From: Nansenia antarctica
Taxonomy: Eukaryota > Chordata > Actinopteri > Argentiniformes > Microstomatidae
NCBI GenBank assembly: GCA_963989245.1
Contig: OZ022351.1
Location: forward strand, 11,940,412-12,004,411
Direction: 5' to 3'
DNA: 64,000 nt
Shown here: positions 48,801 to 57,640 of the stretch, in pieces
Layout: every line of letters starts with the position of its first letter
Numbering within the stretch: the stretch's first letter is position 1
Notes under the pieces: model-generated
The model's database searches: none
What the model was told of the DNA's origin: nothing
Seen by the model: the letters and a program-made list of their open reading frames with translations, nothing else
Position numbers and translations under genes: made by a program

Positions 48801-51020
48801 TCACTCCCGCGGCCAGTCTGATAGCAGCCGCGGGGAGCGTACCGTTGTACCCGGGTCCTCGCAGGGGGTTCGGGCAAAGTTCGGGAAATAACGGACGGTT
48901 GTCATGTGTTTATACAGCATGGATGTTACGTGCCTAATGCCTTTGATGCGCACACTTGCTACTTGCCGCTTTAATAATTGTATTTAGCCTATAGCACAAG
49001 TCATGCATTGCATGTAACCTCAAGTGCTGAACAGTATTAAGTAAACCACAATATATTTGCTAAAGCTTAGGGGCGACGTGCCTTTTGCAGCCATAGACTG
49101 TCACTGCCTGGTAATAACAAGGAAGGCCAATGACAGTATCCCGTCTAACGTGTTTCACCAGCCATGGTGAGAAGGCTAGCATACGTTACCTAGTGACTGA
49201 CTGACAAGGCTGACTTGACACAGTGTTTCCTCTACATGCATTTATTGGTGGCGGGCCGCCACGAATGAATTTCCTCCGCCACGAATTGATTCAGTCCACA
49301 AAAAAATAAAATAAAAATAAAATCAAAAAAATAAAATCAAAAAAAAAAAAATGAACATTTTAGCTGATTAAAATATATCTGATCCTAGATCAGCGCTATA
49401 ATGGATGTTGACTAAAAGTGCACCTAAATCCACGCCCATCTCTCTCTAACCGCTGATCCAAAATCAGATTAATGACATTCAGTTGACGACGTGACACAAG
49501 GGCTCCTGATTGGTCTAAATGTGAACTGTGGTATTATTGTTATTGTGTACAGGCCACCGTAGTGACATCAGGGGGATATTCCATCAACATCGCTAAAGGG
49601 AAAATCCAGGTTTAGTCTGATAAATCTCGCGAGAGTTCTTAAAAATATCCAGGCATATTCTGATAGGTCTCGCGAGAGTTATCAAAAATAAGCCAGGATT
49701 TTCCTTTAGCGACGTTGATGGAATACCCCCCAGGTCAGGTGGGCAGGTTACGACGAGACAACAAGAGACCGGTATTGTAGAGCTTACAGAGCGAGTTACC
49801 ATCTCTCTGCACTACAGTAAACAGTTAATCAGTAACGTTAGCCGCTTTTGTGCTCATGTAGGCCTACTTCGTATTATATTATAGCTGATGATCTTTGTGT
49901 GTGTGTGTATGTGACTGTCAGTCACAAGTTTATATTCTGTATATTCATTATTATTTTTTTGGCCATCCTCTAGTTTTGGCTGAAATGAGGTCGTTGTTTT
50001 GAGGAAAAAAAAAGTAAAAAAAAAAATTTAAGCGTGCGCGTGCGTTTCATGCACGTGCACGCGAAAAATTCCTGGAGGAAACACTGCTTGACAGTAACGT
50101 TAATCATGCAGGCTGAACAATAGCGCGAAACAAGTTCTGTGAGGATATTCGCGCGCGGCTCATGTGAGGAATTGCAATTATATTACAGTAACAGTCGCTA
50201 ACTTGACGGCAAAAGTAATGTAGACTAGGCTGAAAAATAGCGCCAGACATTTGTTAAACACAGTTTATTCATAACATACGATTATGACGATTATTCAAAT
50301 AATAAAAATTCTCCACGATTAAGTTATCGCGGGTGTTTTTATCGCGATCACGATAAAAACGATAATCGTCCCATCCCTACTTGTGGACAGGATTCACAGC
50401 ATGTGTATGACTTACTGATCAGTTGTTCCACAATGGTGTTGTCCTCCTTTTCTAATTTGCTGCCGTATTTTCACAATATCCTCCATGTTTAGTTTCTTCC
50501 CACACTGGACGTAGCACTGGCGCATGTCGTCATCACGATAGCGCTCTTCGACCTCTTGACCTCTAGTCTTGACCGCTGAACTGGCGTTACTGTCACTATC
50601 CATGTCATTACTGTCACTATCCATGTCATTACTGTCACTATCCATGTCATTACTGTCACTATCCATGTAATTCGGTGCTTCAGAGAGTCGATGCCTCTCT
50701 TTAAGAGCATGTGCATCTTGCCCTGAGGCATTTGTGCTGAGCATCTCATCGTTGGCCTTTTGGGTTTTGATGTAGTGCCGTAAAAACATATCCCACGGTG
50801 TGTCGTACTCTTCTTTAATGTTGGGAGAGTGATGGTTCCTACTGTGGGTGGGAGGTGGTGGTAGTGGTGGTGGCTGGAGCCTAATAAGATTGTCCTTCCG
50901 GTGGTTCTGTCCTTCTGTCTCTGCATCAGGGGACCCAAGGTGTGTCCTCTGGCTCTCTGACACTGAATAAGCAGAAGCATCCATCATTGCCCAGATGAGG
51001 AGTTCGCAGTGCAGGGAATC
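36879..51020 (-). CDS. C2H2 zinc-finger protein gene, three visible coding exons
   Basis: Minus-strand exons 51020-50416, 47819-47449 and 37654-36879 join in phase, with GT-AG signals (donors GTAAGT at 50415 and 47448). From the ATG at 50987 the protein has 572 residues. The frame is open back to an acceptor at 51021, so an earlier exon probably supplies the true start. It holds a proline run, four MDSDSND repeats (residues about 112-139), an acidic linker with repeated MVKEE and KLEEEDVEE, then seven canonical C2H2 fingers with TGEKPY linkers (residues about 348-542). A nuclear DNA-binding role follows from the family; the target is unknown. The array ends in a frameshift at the linker after finger 7 (GGAGAG then ACC, two bases short of GGAGAGAAACC). 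At least two further finger remnants therefore lie out of frame at 36780-36990. No KRAB or BTB domain is seen. Confidence 0.88.
37890..38230. repeat. Interspersed repeat fragments in zinc-finger gene intron
   Basis: A block with TTAAACCGGGGGCGCTGTTG at about 37936 resembles non-autonomous DNA elements common in fish. It is followed by a LINE-type tail (GGAAAAGCGCTATACAAATA) with an ATT repeat at about 38185-38227. Confidence 0.5.
38468..39725. mobile_element. hAT-type non-autonomous element nested in the Tc1-like element
   Basis: Ends CAGGGTTTCCGTTAA and TTCTAACGGAAACCCTG are flanked by the 8-bp duplication GCTGGCAG (38460-38467 and 39726-39733). Subterminal motifs TTGTCCGGTAAA occur near both ends in opposite orientation. 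It has no transposase. Its interior contains the palindrome at 38591-38778. Confidence 0.9.
38591..38778. repeat. Near-perfect 188-bp palindrome
   Basis: The left arm 38591-38685 and right arm 38686-38778 are reverse complements, with no spacer. The only difference found is one CA dinucleotide more in the left arm. The centre is CCTATATAGG, and the arms include GGACCCGCCCCCTTTAG and a CA microsatellite. Confidence 0.95.
41213..41290 (-). repeat. LINE tail fragment, reversed
   Basis: AGATTAGATTCAATCTTATT followed by GTCATTGACAAG matches in reverse the tail at 42310-42352. Confidence 0.6.
42088..42352 (+). pseudogene. Tc1 transposase N-terminal scrap joined to a LINE tail
   Basis: From 42094 the frame reads MGKTKKLYKDVRHNIVDLHG, the start of a Tc1-family transposase. 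Frameshifts then break the helix-turn-helix (TISKQLVEKET in another frame) up to about 42285. It continues directly into a LINE-type tail (CAATGACAATAAGGTTGAAT plus CTAAT repeats). Confidence 0.8.
43361..43565. repeat. Perfect 66-bp inverted repeat enclosing telomere-like DNA
   Basis: 43361-43426 and 43500-43565 are exact reverse complements. Each arm holds two copies of ACGGTACATGTGGGAA and ends in AGGGTTAGGGTTAGGTGCT. The 73-base loop contains further TTAGGG units. There is no coding capacity. Confidence 0.95.
44010..44505 (+). mobile_element. LINE 3' fragment with TTTAG-rich tandem repeat
   Basis: About 44020-44105 encodes LRTAALALVYSTSEYCAPVW, a conserved C-terminal RT/LINE segment. It is followed at 44170-44365 by repeats of GTTTTAGACTAGTTTTAG, and ends ACCTGTATAAATAAAGGTTA at about 44490. 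Confidence 0.75.
45350..45640. repeat. 28-bp minisatellite grown inside the LINE coding region
   Basis: About ten copies of a 28-bp unit (TATTCATATCAGATCTCCTC plus CCACCCTA) arise from the LINE segment coding for YISDLLPPY. Units alternate between GATCTCC and GATGTCC variants. Three more units lie at 46970-47060 after the later insertions. Confidence 0.92.
45640..46652 (+). mobile_element. L2-clade LINE, 5'-truncated copy inside the minisatellite
   Basis: It starts abruptly at GGGGGGGACGAGGCGGCGTA and keeps an open frame to 46288 (FLGHNMRDDLAWKDN, RVVRTAQKITGAPLPSLEEL, RTPAAKTNRLKDCFYH). The 3' UTR and (ATTCC)n tail follow. It is very similar to the copy at 58976-60110. Confidence 0.9.
46653..46965. 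mobile_element. 313-bp hAT-type MITE
   Basis: Ends TAGTGTTGTTCCGATACC and GGTATCGGAACAACACTA are flanked by ATTCCATT on both sides (46645-46652 and 46966-46973). CCGATA repeats follow each end. It inserted into the L2 tail. Confidence 0.93.
49221..50086. mobile_element. Second hAT-type element nested in the first
   Basis: Ends CAGTGTTTCCTCTA and the complement GGAGGAAACACTG share a 7-bp flank CTTGACA (49214-49220 and 50087-50093). It has CGCCACGAAT repeats near the left end and CGTGCACGCG near the right. It has no coding region. Confidence 0.85.
49571..49730. mobile_element. 160-bp MITE with paired CTCGCGAGAG motifs, third nesting level
   Basis: Ends GGGGGATATTCCATCAAC and GTTGATGGAATACCCCC enclose two copies of TCTCGCGAGAGTT about 46 bases apart. 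TCTCGCGAGA is a known vertebrate promoter motif bound by BANP. Confidence 0.85.
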
Positions 51021-52140
51021 CTACGAATGAAGATGATCAAAATATTAAAACAAGAGTGAAGAAATGTAATTTGTAATCATCAGAAGTGGAAAACAGCAGC
51101 CAAGCTACAGTTAGGTCCATATATTGGACTCTGACAGAATTGTTGTTATTTAAGCTGTTTAGTAAAACATACAGATTTCAAAACTTACAGTTATAGAATG
51201 AATATGGCCTTAAGTGCAGACTCAAATACCCTCTTTAATTTGAGGGTATTAATATCCAAATTGGAGGAAGGGTGTAGAAATGACAGCTCTTTAATATGTA
51301 GCCCCCTCCTTTTCAAGAGACCAAAAGGAAAATACCCTATGCTTCGTGCTTTGAATTGCCGTATTACCCTACATGGAACCGTGGGAATTGTTTTGATAGC
51401 ACATTTTGTTTAGGAATTACGGTAATGAGAACAATGTGTGTAAAATGCATGGCCGTTTTTATTAAGGCGTTTATTTTATATAAAACGATTTATGACAGTT
51501 TTATAGTGGTATTGACAAAAACCGTTGCTATTTTCAAAAACCGGGGTTTACTGTACAACCGTCAAATCGCCCAACCCTAGTATCTGTGAGATCTACCCAG
51601 TGTTTCCTATATTCCTGATGCTGAGCTGCACTTTTCCCTCTTTGTGTATTCCGGTAAGCTGTCTCCAGTTAAAAGGTAGAAACCCATGCTACTTTACTGA
51701 GCTCTCTGAATTAATTCAGGAAGAAACCAAGCTTGTCCTGAAGACAGATGTACTGATAGACTATCCTTCAGCTCAGAAATAGATGTACTGCCATGATTAT
51801 AAATAAAACCTTTTACTTGTCTAAATCAAGTTACTATTTAAACACCATCTCTGATTCTGGCAGTGATCCAACTACATATTGGAAAGCAGTTAAATCACAA
51901 TAAATAGTTCCTCTCCCTGTCAACGTCATCAACTTTTATCCAAGTCTAACATCATATGGATACAAACAGAATAAGTGGCGCTTTCCACCAGCATTTTATC
52001 AATCACTCCAACTCCTACCGTCAGGTCGGCGCCTCCGTTGTTGTTCAAGCTAGTGTCGCTTTCCCAGTCTTTGTGTAATAAGTGAACATATTGTAATGTT
52101 TGCCCTCTAGCACAGTTATAATTATAAACGTAATAAATGA
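51021..52140. other. Upstream flank of the zinc-finger gene
   Basis: No coding exon could be confirmed. A stretch at 51500-51600 with AAAAACCGGGGTTTACTG and CGCCCAACCCTAG looks like the end of a DNA element. Short open frames (51525-51782, 51929-52165) have no recognisable domain, though 51929-52165 on the minus strand could hold a 5' exon. Confidence 0.4.
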
Positions 52141-52245
52141 CTCGTGTTGTCTTCAGTCTCTGCACTGTGTGCGTTTATGGATCCACCATCTTAGTTCCAC
52201 ATCCCGTTCCTTGGTCTCGCGAGAATAACTGACGTCTTTATGACG
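52140..52245 (-). promoter_or_regulatory. Candidate promoter of the zinc-finger gene
   Basis: On the minus strand this reads TGACGTCA-like CRE sequence, TTATTCTCGCGAGACC (BANP-type core) and then AAGATGGTGGATCC (YY1-like), in the order usual for a TATA-less promoter firing leftwards. A similar arrangement lies upstream of mlx at 17050-17110. Confidence 0.5.
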
Positions 52246-52330
52246 TCTGAAGTTTATTTGTATAGCATTTTTCATACAACAGGGGCAATTCAAAGTGCTT
52301 TACAGTTTTTTGAAATACAAATATGATACA
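52246..52330 (-). repeat. LINE 3'-tail fragment, reversed
   Basis: TTTGTATAGCATTTTTCATA and CAGGGGCAATTCAAAGTGC are the reverse complement of the 3' end of the LINE at 44885-47392. Confidence 0.75.
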
Positions 52331-52463
52331 CAAACAAAATACAAATATGATGCCTTAGGTTAGGAGAGACGTCAGCTATTCCCGTGAGACCAACGAACAG
52401 GTCCATACACAGTCCGGTAGGTGGCGGTAATGCGCCATAAGTTGGTCGCAAACCTTCTAACTG

Positions 52464-52492
52464 AGAAGAAGAAGAAGAAGAAGAAGAAGAAG
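52464..52492. repeat. (GAA)n microsatellite
   Basis: Nine to ten AAG/GAA units. The lysine or phenylalanine runs in overlapping frames come from this. Confidence 0.95.
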
Positions 52493-52545
52493 CCCAACGA
52501 ACCCAAGTATATCCAGCTGCAGGCATCACGCGCATACGCCGAACG

Positions 52546-52955
52546 CGTCCTAACTATTCCCACCGTAGTTGGGGTAGACCACACCAACTTCTGGAATATG
52601 TAGGGGTGTTTTTTTTCTTTTTTTTCTCAAACACAAACACAATCACTGACACTAAGAATAGGCGCGCGTTCCAGGGCCCACAGGGCAATGAGAGCCGCGC
52701 CCGGCCGCTTGCGGCCGTGCCCGCGGCGAACATTGACCGTTGGCCCCCGGCACACTCAGCGCCGCCGAGTTGCATACAGAGATGGGTAACCTATCTAATC
52801 GTGCACCCCGTGTTACGTCACAAGCTAAAATCCAATGGGGTTGCGGAACGACCTGCAGGGCGGAAGAACAAGATACAGAGAACACCCCTACATATTCCAG
52901 AAGTTGGCGTGGCGTGGGCGTGGTCTACCCCAACTACGGTGGGAATCGTTAGGAC
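52546..52955. mobile_element. GC-rich inverted-repeat element
   Basis: 52546-52610 (CGTCCTAACTATTCCCACCG through TAGGGGTGTT) is mirrored by 52881-52955 with a few extra bases (GGCGTGGCGTGG). The 270-base interior is unusually GC-rich (CGCGCCCGGCCGCTTGCGGC). It has no open frame of note and no clear target duplication. Confidence 0.75.
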
Positions 52956-53011
52956 GCCACCCGGACGCGAATTTGCGAAACCCAGGATGGTAGGGGGTGG
53001 CAGGGCTATAC

Positions 53012-53122
53012 CGCTACCTGATTGGTTGGCGAAGCACTCCCTCATTGCCCCCTCATTGGCTGGCAATAACGCTACCTGATTGGTTGGCGAAGCACTCCCT
53101 CATTGCCCCCTCATTGGCTGGC
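53012..53122. repeat. 58-bp tandem duplication with CCAAT-type motifs
   Basis: The unit CGCTACCTGATTGGTTGGCG through CCTCATTGGCTGGC occurs twice. Each unit contains two ATTGG (inverted CCAAT) motifs, making four in about 110 bases. Confidence 0.9.
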
Positions 53123-53764
53123 GAGTCTACCATCTAAAGCCAGACTCCTTGCTATAAGCCAGGGGTAGGCAACCTTTTTGATATGAAGTGCCATTTTTTA
53201 ATTTTCTTGTTAGTCAGTGTGCCAACCACAATATCAACATTAATTATGACTCGACATCAAACCAAACCAAACAGACCAACAGATCTGCAATTTTATTCCA
53301 CAACATGAACAACAATTTTCAGCAAAGAGCTATGTATGCAAAGCCATGTATGCTAAATAAACAGGCCTAACAGTCAACTAACTGAAACTTGAACAAAATT
53401 ACCAACATAACATCTAAGACAACTAAACTTTGTGATGCGTAGCACAACTTTAAGCAAATTGGAGCGCTCAATTTCTACCAAAGTTGCTAACTGCGCTCCC
53501 TATGGTTATCATTTTAATAAGTAGGCCTAACTGGAGGGTGATTATACAAGGGTCTTACTTGTATGAATTATAATTTATATTTATATAATTATTTGGTTGT
53601 TACTTACATTTTATTCTTTTATTCCAACCACAACAAACATATATATTTTTTTGGTTGCAAAGAGCTATGTATGCAAAGCCATGTAAACAGTCCTAACAAT
53701 CAATGTCGTGATCCCTGGCCCTGTTTTCCTTTGCTCAACTCCATTATATGGGGGTGGTACTTGG

Positions 53765-54355
53765 TCACTTTAAGTTGCACACAATTAATGCAACCGCTCC
53801 CCTCTGTTTCCCGACCATGGCAGGGGCACCATCTGTTGTCACTACAAAAATCCTGCTAATGTCAATCCCTCGCTCCACAAAATGCTCGATAAGAACTTTA
53901 GCGATGTCCTCACCTTTTGTTGTTTCTGGCATTGGTTTTAGGCAGCAGAGCTCCTCCCTTACAGCAGAATCACAGTATCTTGCTATGACAGCCAGACGTG
54001 GCATGTCATTCACATCTACGCTCTCATCAAGTGCGAGGCTAAACACCGTCGCATCTTTCAAACCAGCGGTCTGCTGCGCTTTCACGTTTTCTGCCATTTC
54101 TCCTATTCTTCGTTCCACACTTCTGTCTGACACTGGGATGTCTTTTATTCTTGATTTTATTGTGTCTTTGTTTGATAAGCCTTCAAACAAAACATCTGAG
54201 CTACAGAGGAAAGCCTCCTTAATATATTCTCCATCAGTGAATGGCTTTCCACATTTCGCAATGCAATGAGCAATGCGAAAGCTTGCTTCAGTTGCGTGAT
54301 TTTTAGCAGTGGCAAATGCTTTAAAGGTGCTGGCCTGCTTCCCATACCTTGACAC
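53765..54355 (-). pseudogene. hAT transposase, central region
   Basis: 196 residues open from 54355. They contain FSLALDESVDVNDMPRLAV and VVTTDGAPAMVG, the first and second catalytic acid regions of hAT transposases of the GTF2IRD2/ZBED-like group. The frame ends in a stop at 53765 before the C-terminal half, and the N-terminal zinc finger is cut off by the MITE insertion, so it is not functional. Confidence 0.85.
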
Positions 54356-54494
54356 AGCACGTCTTATTGATTCGGCCTTGTCTGCTTCATCCTTGAACGA
54401 CTTGAGTTATATTGATACTCGTATCGAATCGAATTCAGAATTTTACTTTGAAAATTGGCGCCAGAATACGGCTCTCGTGGAGTGGATGAGACTA

Positions 54495-55862
54495 GGGCTG
54501 CATTCGTAAATTCGCCCTGAGAGCGCCGGAGCGTCCCCGAGACTGCCTCTAGTCCAGTCATGTCAAAGTCAAATACACATAGGGCCAACATTTTAAAATG
54601 GTACAAGTGGAGGGCCGGGCTGGTTCAATGTTTATTAAAACTCGCAATTATTGCACATATTGAACCAATACCAATAACACAGCCTATATTGCACTTAACA
54701 TTAATCATTACATTAAATTAAGTAAAACATAAATAAAATCAGTTGCAATATTTTCTCAAGGCTCTTTCAGTAATAAATTGAAAACGTTTTTTTTTTTTTT
54801 TTTTTTTACAGGTAAACAGCTAAATGTAATTTTCATTCAAAGCTCAATGGCAAGATAAATGCAAAAATGAAACAGCATGCATTAAAAACAAATCAGTGTG
54901 CTGCTCCGATCCTCACCAATGACTGTCTTCTATAATAAAATTAGAAAAGTTAGTGCAAACTTGCAAAAGTGCAAAACAGTTGCATTAATTTCTTAGGCAA
55001 CATGTCCCTGGGTCCATTCAACTGGAGAAAATAATAATAATTCCCTTCAAAGAAATATCAAGTCCAAGTCCTTTCTGCTCACTTGTCTGAGGCTGAGCCC
55101 GATACTTGGTGTCTCATCTTGAGTACAAGTTCATTAATGTTTGGGGTCAGGCTCTGAGCTGAGGAAATCCTCAGGATTGAGTTCAGATGTTCATCACTAA
55201 GACGACTCCTATGTGATGTTTTGTTTAGTTTCATCAATGAAAACAGTAGTTCACACACGTATGTGCTGCCAAACATAGACGGCGTGCGAGCAACTTGGGT
55301 GCGCAGCTCAGGCATTGTGTCGGGGATGAAACGAGCAAACTCAGCAGCGCCACGGACTCATATTTTGCCTTCAATGTGTCATTACACTGGAGCTCAATCA
55401 GCGCCATTTGGAGATTTGCTGGTGCACTTTCCACGTCAACTGCAAATGGATTGCTGAGCAGTTGAAGCCTGCTTTTTTGGGCTTCAAAGTCGGAAAATCT
55501 CCGCCTGAATTCGGCAGCAAGTATGCCGAGTTTGTCAGCAAACTGTACTCGGGAACACTCGGGAACACTCGGGAATTGACGGCGATGTTTCGGCCTCCAC
55601 TGTGACTGTGCTGCTGCTGCTCATGACGAGTACTGAAGTGAAGAGAAGACGCGGGGTCGCGCTCGCTCGCGGGCACTCGGTACGTGCCAATGCATCTTGG
55701 GACTTGTAGTATTATGGTGCTGCGGGCACATAATACTGCGGGCCGGTTTTAATAGTAATTAAATATCATCCCGCGGGCAAGAGAGAACTCATTCACGGGC
55801 CTGATCCTACTTGGTCCCATTGTGACATTGAACCCAGTGTGCGCGAATTTACGAACGCGGCC
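54495..55862. mobile_element. GCGTTCGTAAATTC-family MITE split by another hAT fragment
   Basis: The left end GGGCTGCATTCGTAAATTCG and right end CGAATTTACGAACGCGGCC match the 142-bp MITEs in the lrrc71 duplication. About 1.2 kb (54555-55805) of another element sits between the two halves. Confidence 0.82.
55079..55680 (-). pseudogene. hAT transposase C-terminal end (GTF2IRD2-like)
   Basis: The minus strand encodes, with frameshifts, NLQMALIELQCNDTLKAKYE, then PELRTQVARTPSMFGSTYVC and ELLFSLMKLNKTSHRSRLSD. This is the dimerisation end typical of this hAT group. It belongs to the fragment inserted in the MITE and is not continuous with 53765-54355. Confidence 0.82.
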
Positions 55863-55968
55863 AACATTTAAAAAAAAACGTATTGATTACCTGTCGCGTG
55901 CCACTGTTTAAGCTGTCGCGTGCCACTGCTGGCACGCGTGCCATAGGTTGCCGACCCCTGCTATAAGC

Positions 55969-57380
55969 TATAGCTTGGGCTAACGTAAACGCTAGCATGC
56001 GGCGTGTGAACGGGTTGAAAAGCACGCCCAGAGAAGTTAGAAGTCATAAGGAAACATGTTTATTGACTGGGCAACACAGTGTAAAAATACACAGCTTCAT
56101 AAAATAAACCAGAAACACTCATTCTGCAGTCTGCACGTTTTATTCTGATATTAACCAGCTATCACAAACCATATTACTGCATAAGCAACCACACAGGGGA
56201 AATACAGTATCAAAGGAGCAGTACATTTCAGGAACATTTCAGAACTTTAGGAGTTGTTTAAACTTGAACTCTCTTAGATTATATTCAAGCCGATCTTCAC
56301 ACAACGTAGAAAAAGAACACCCAAATGTAAAAGTCTGTTTTTGTCTTTAATTAAACATAATACATCGATTGCAATTCAATTGTTTATTTTATTCCTTTTA
56401 CAATGTGAACCACATGTATCATACCAACACCTAAATGTTAAGTATATAGATTAGCCATTTATTACTTCTTTTTTTAAACAAACAATTATATACAGTAGGT
56501 ATCAGGAAACAGTATAATAGTGTTGGCTCTAGAGAGATGGAACACCAGGAGGAGGAGAAGAAGCAGATGAATGTGTGTATAACAGGGGCCTATTCACAGG
56601 GTTCAACTCACCCCCCCCCCCCCCACACACACACACACACAACTTGGTTGATTCTGACTTTTTAGAGGGGGACCCTCATTGATACTTAAATTCTAGTGGC
56701 AGGGCCCTGATCTGTTATGGGGGCATCTAACACCCCCCCCACACACACACACACACACACACTCGAACCCTGCCTATTCAGTGGAGCGATAGAACTGTAG
56801 TGTACGGAGAGAACACGCTTCCCTATTCTGCACGACCGACAGAGCATAGTGTCTGTTCTAGACAGCACATTTCTATCTGAACGTAACTTTGTTTGGCGTC
56901 CCCACTGAATAGGTCCAAGTTGTTCCAAGAACTGATCTAAGGGTGCGTTGCATTGTGACCTCCTACAGGTTTAGGTTAGTATTGGGTTGGGGGGTTAAAG
57001 GTAAAGTTCGCCGAAACCAGACCAGTACTTAGGAACAACCTCTAGGCCAGCCAGTCGAAGCTTTCCACATCAACACATTTCAGTAATGCACACCCCTTTA
57101 TGAAAGGCTATAGAGTCTAGGTCCCAATGTCCAACACTACCGAGTACGAAGCGAGCTGGCCATGCCCACTTAATAACAGCACGCCAAGTGTGGACAGTGG
57201 GATGTAGGCTCTGGAAGAACAATTATGGGTGGAATCCTAACACGGCACACGCAGATGTAGAATTCCACCCTCTGTGAACAATTCCCTCCTAGGACAAGAG
57301 GCATTCCGATATACAGTATAACAGCACTTGGACCTTTAACTATGTGTATCGCTCCGCCACACAGGTGTTCTATTAAATGA
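55969..57380. other. Intergenic or 3'-UTR DNA downstream of the MULE/SWIM gene
   Basis: No gene is seen. Two poly-C plus (CA)n tracts lie at 56611-56641 and 56731-56762 within similar flanking sequence (GGGCCTATTCACAGGGTTC against AACCCTGCCTATTCAGTGG, roughly inverted). Confidence 0.5.
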
Positions 57381-57382
57381 CT

Positions 57383-57469
57383 GTTAATTAGACATACAGA
57401 AACTGTCCGATGTTAATTAGACATACAGAAACTGTCCGATGTTAATTAGACATACAGAAACTGTCCGAT
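57383..57469. repeat. 29-bp unit repeated three times
   Basis: GTTAATTAGACATACAGAAA followed by CTGTCCGAT is present in three identical head-to-tail copies. Confidence 0.95.
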
Positions 57470-57640
57470 GCGGGAATCGAGGTGAGGGAGATCATGGCAG
57501 TGAGCGGGCATAGGTGAGATTACGATCTGAATTGTGATTTATATTCATTTATAATGAATGAGTAGCGGAGCATACACATTTAAACAAAAAACCAACAGGA
57601 CAGCTACAGTGTGTGTTGACGCAACTTCAGGGGAGTGTGT

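Larger units (their letters stand above)
48267..50379. mobile_element. hAT-type element between zinc-finger gene exons
   Basis: Ends TAGGGGTGGGACGATTA and the complement TAATCGTCCCATCCCTA-like sequence are flanked by the 8-bp duplication CTTGTGGA (48259-48266 and 50380-50387). Subterminal CGCGATNNACGATA motifs occur at both ends. No transposase is recognised. It contains the element at 49221-50086. Confidence 0.92.
53160..55960. mobile_element. hAT (Charlie/GTF2IRD2-like group) transposon with nested insertions
   Basis: Ends CAGGGGTAGGCAACC and the complement GGTTGCCGACCCCTG are flanked by the 8-bp duplication CTATAAGC (53152-53159 and 55961-55968). The minus strand codes part of a hAT transposase. 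A MITE of the GGGCTGCATTCG family (54495-55862) is inserted and is itself split by another hAT fragment. Confidence 0.93.
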
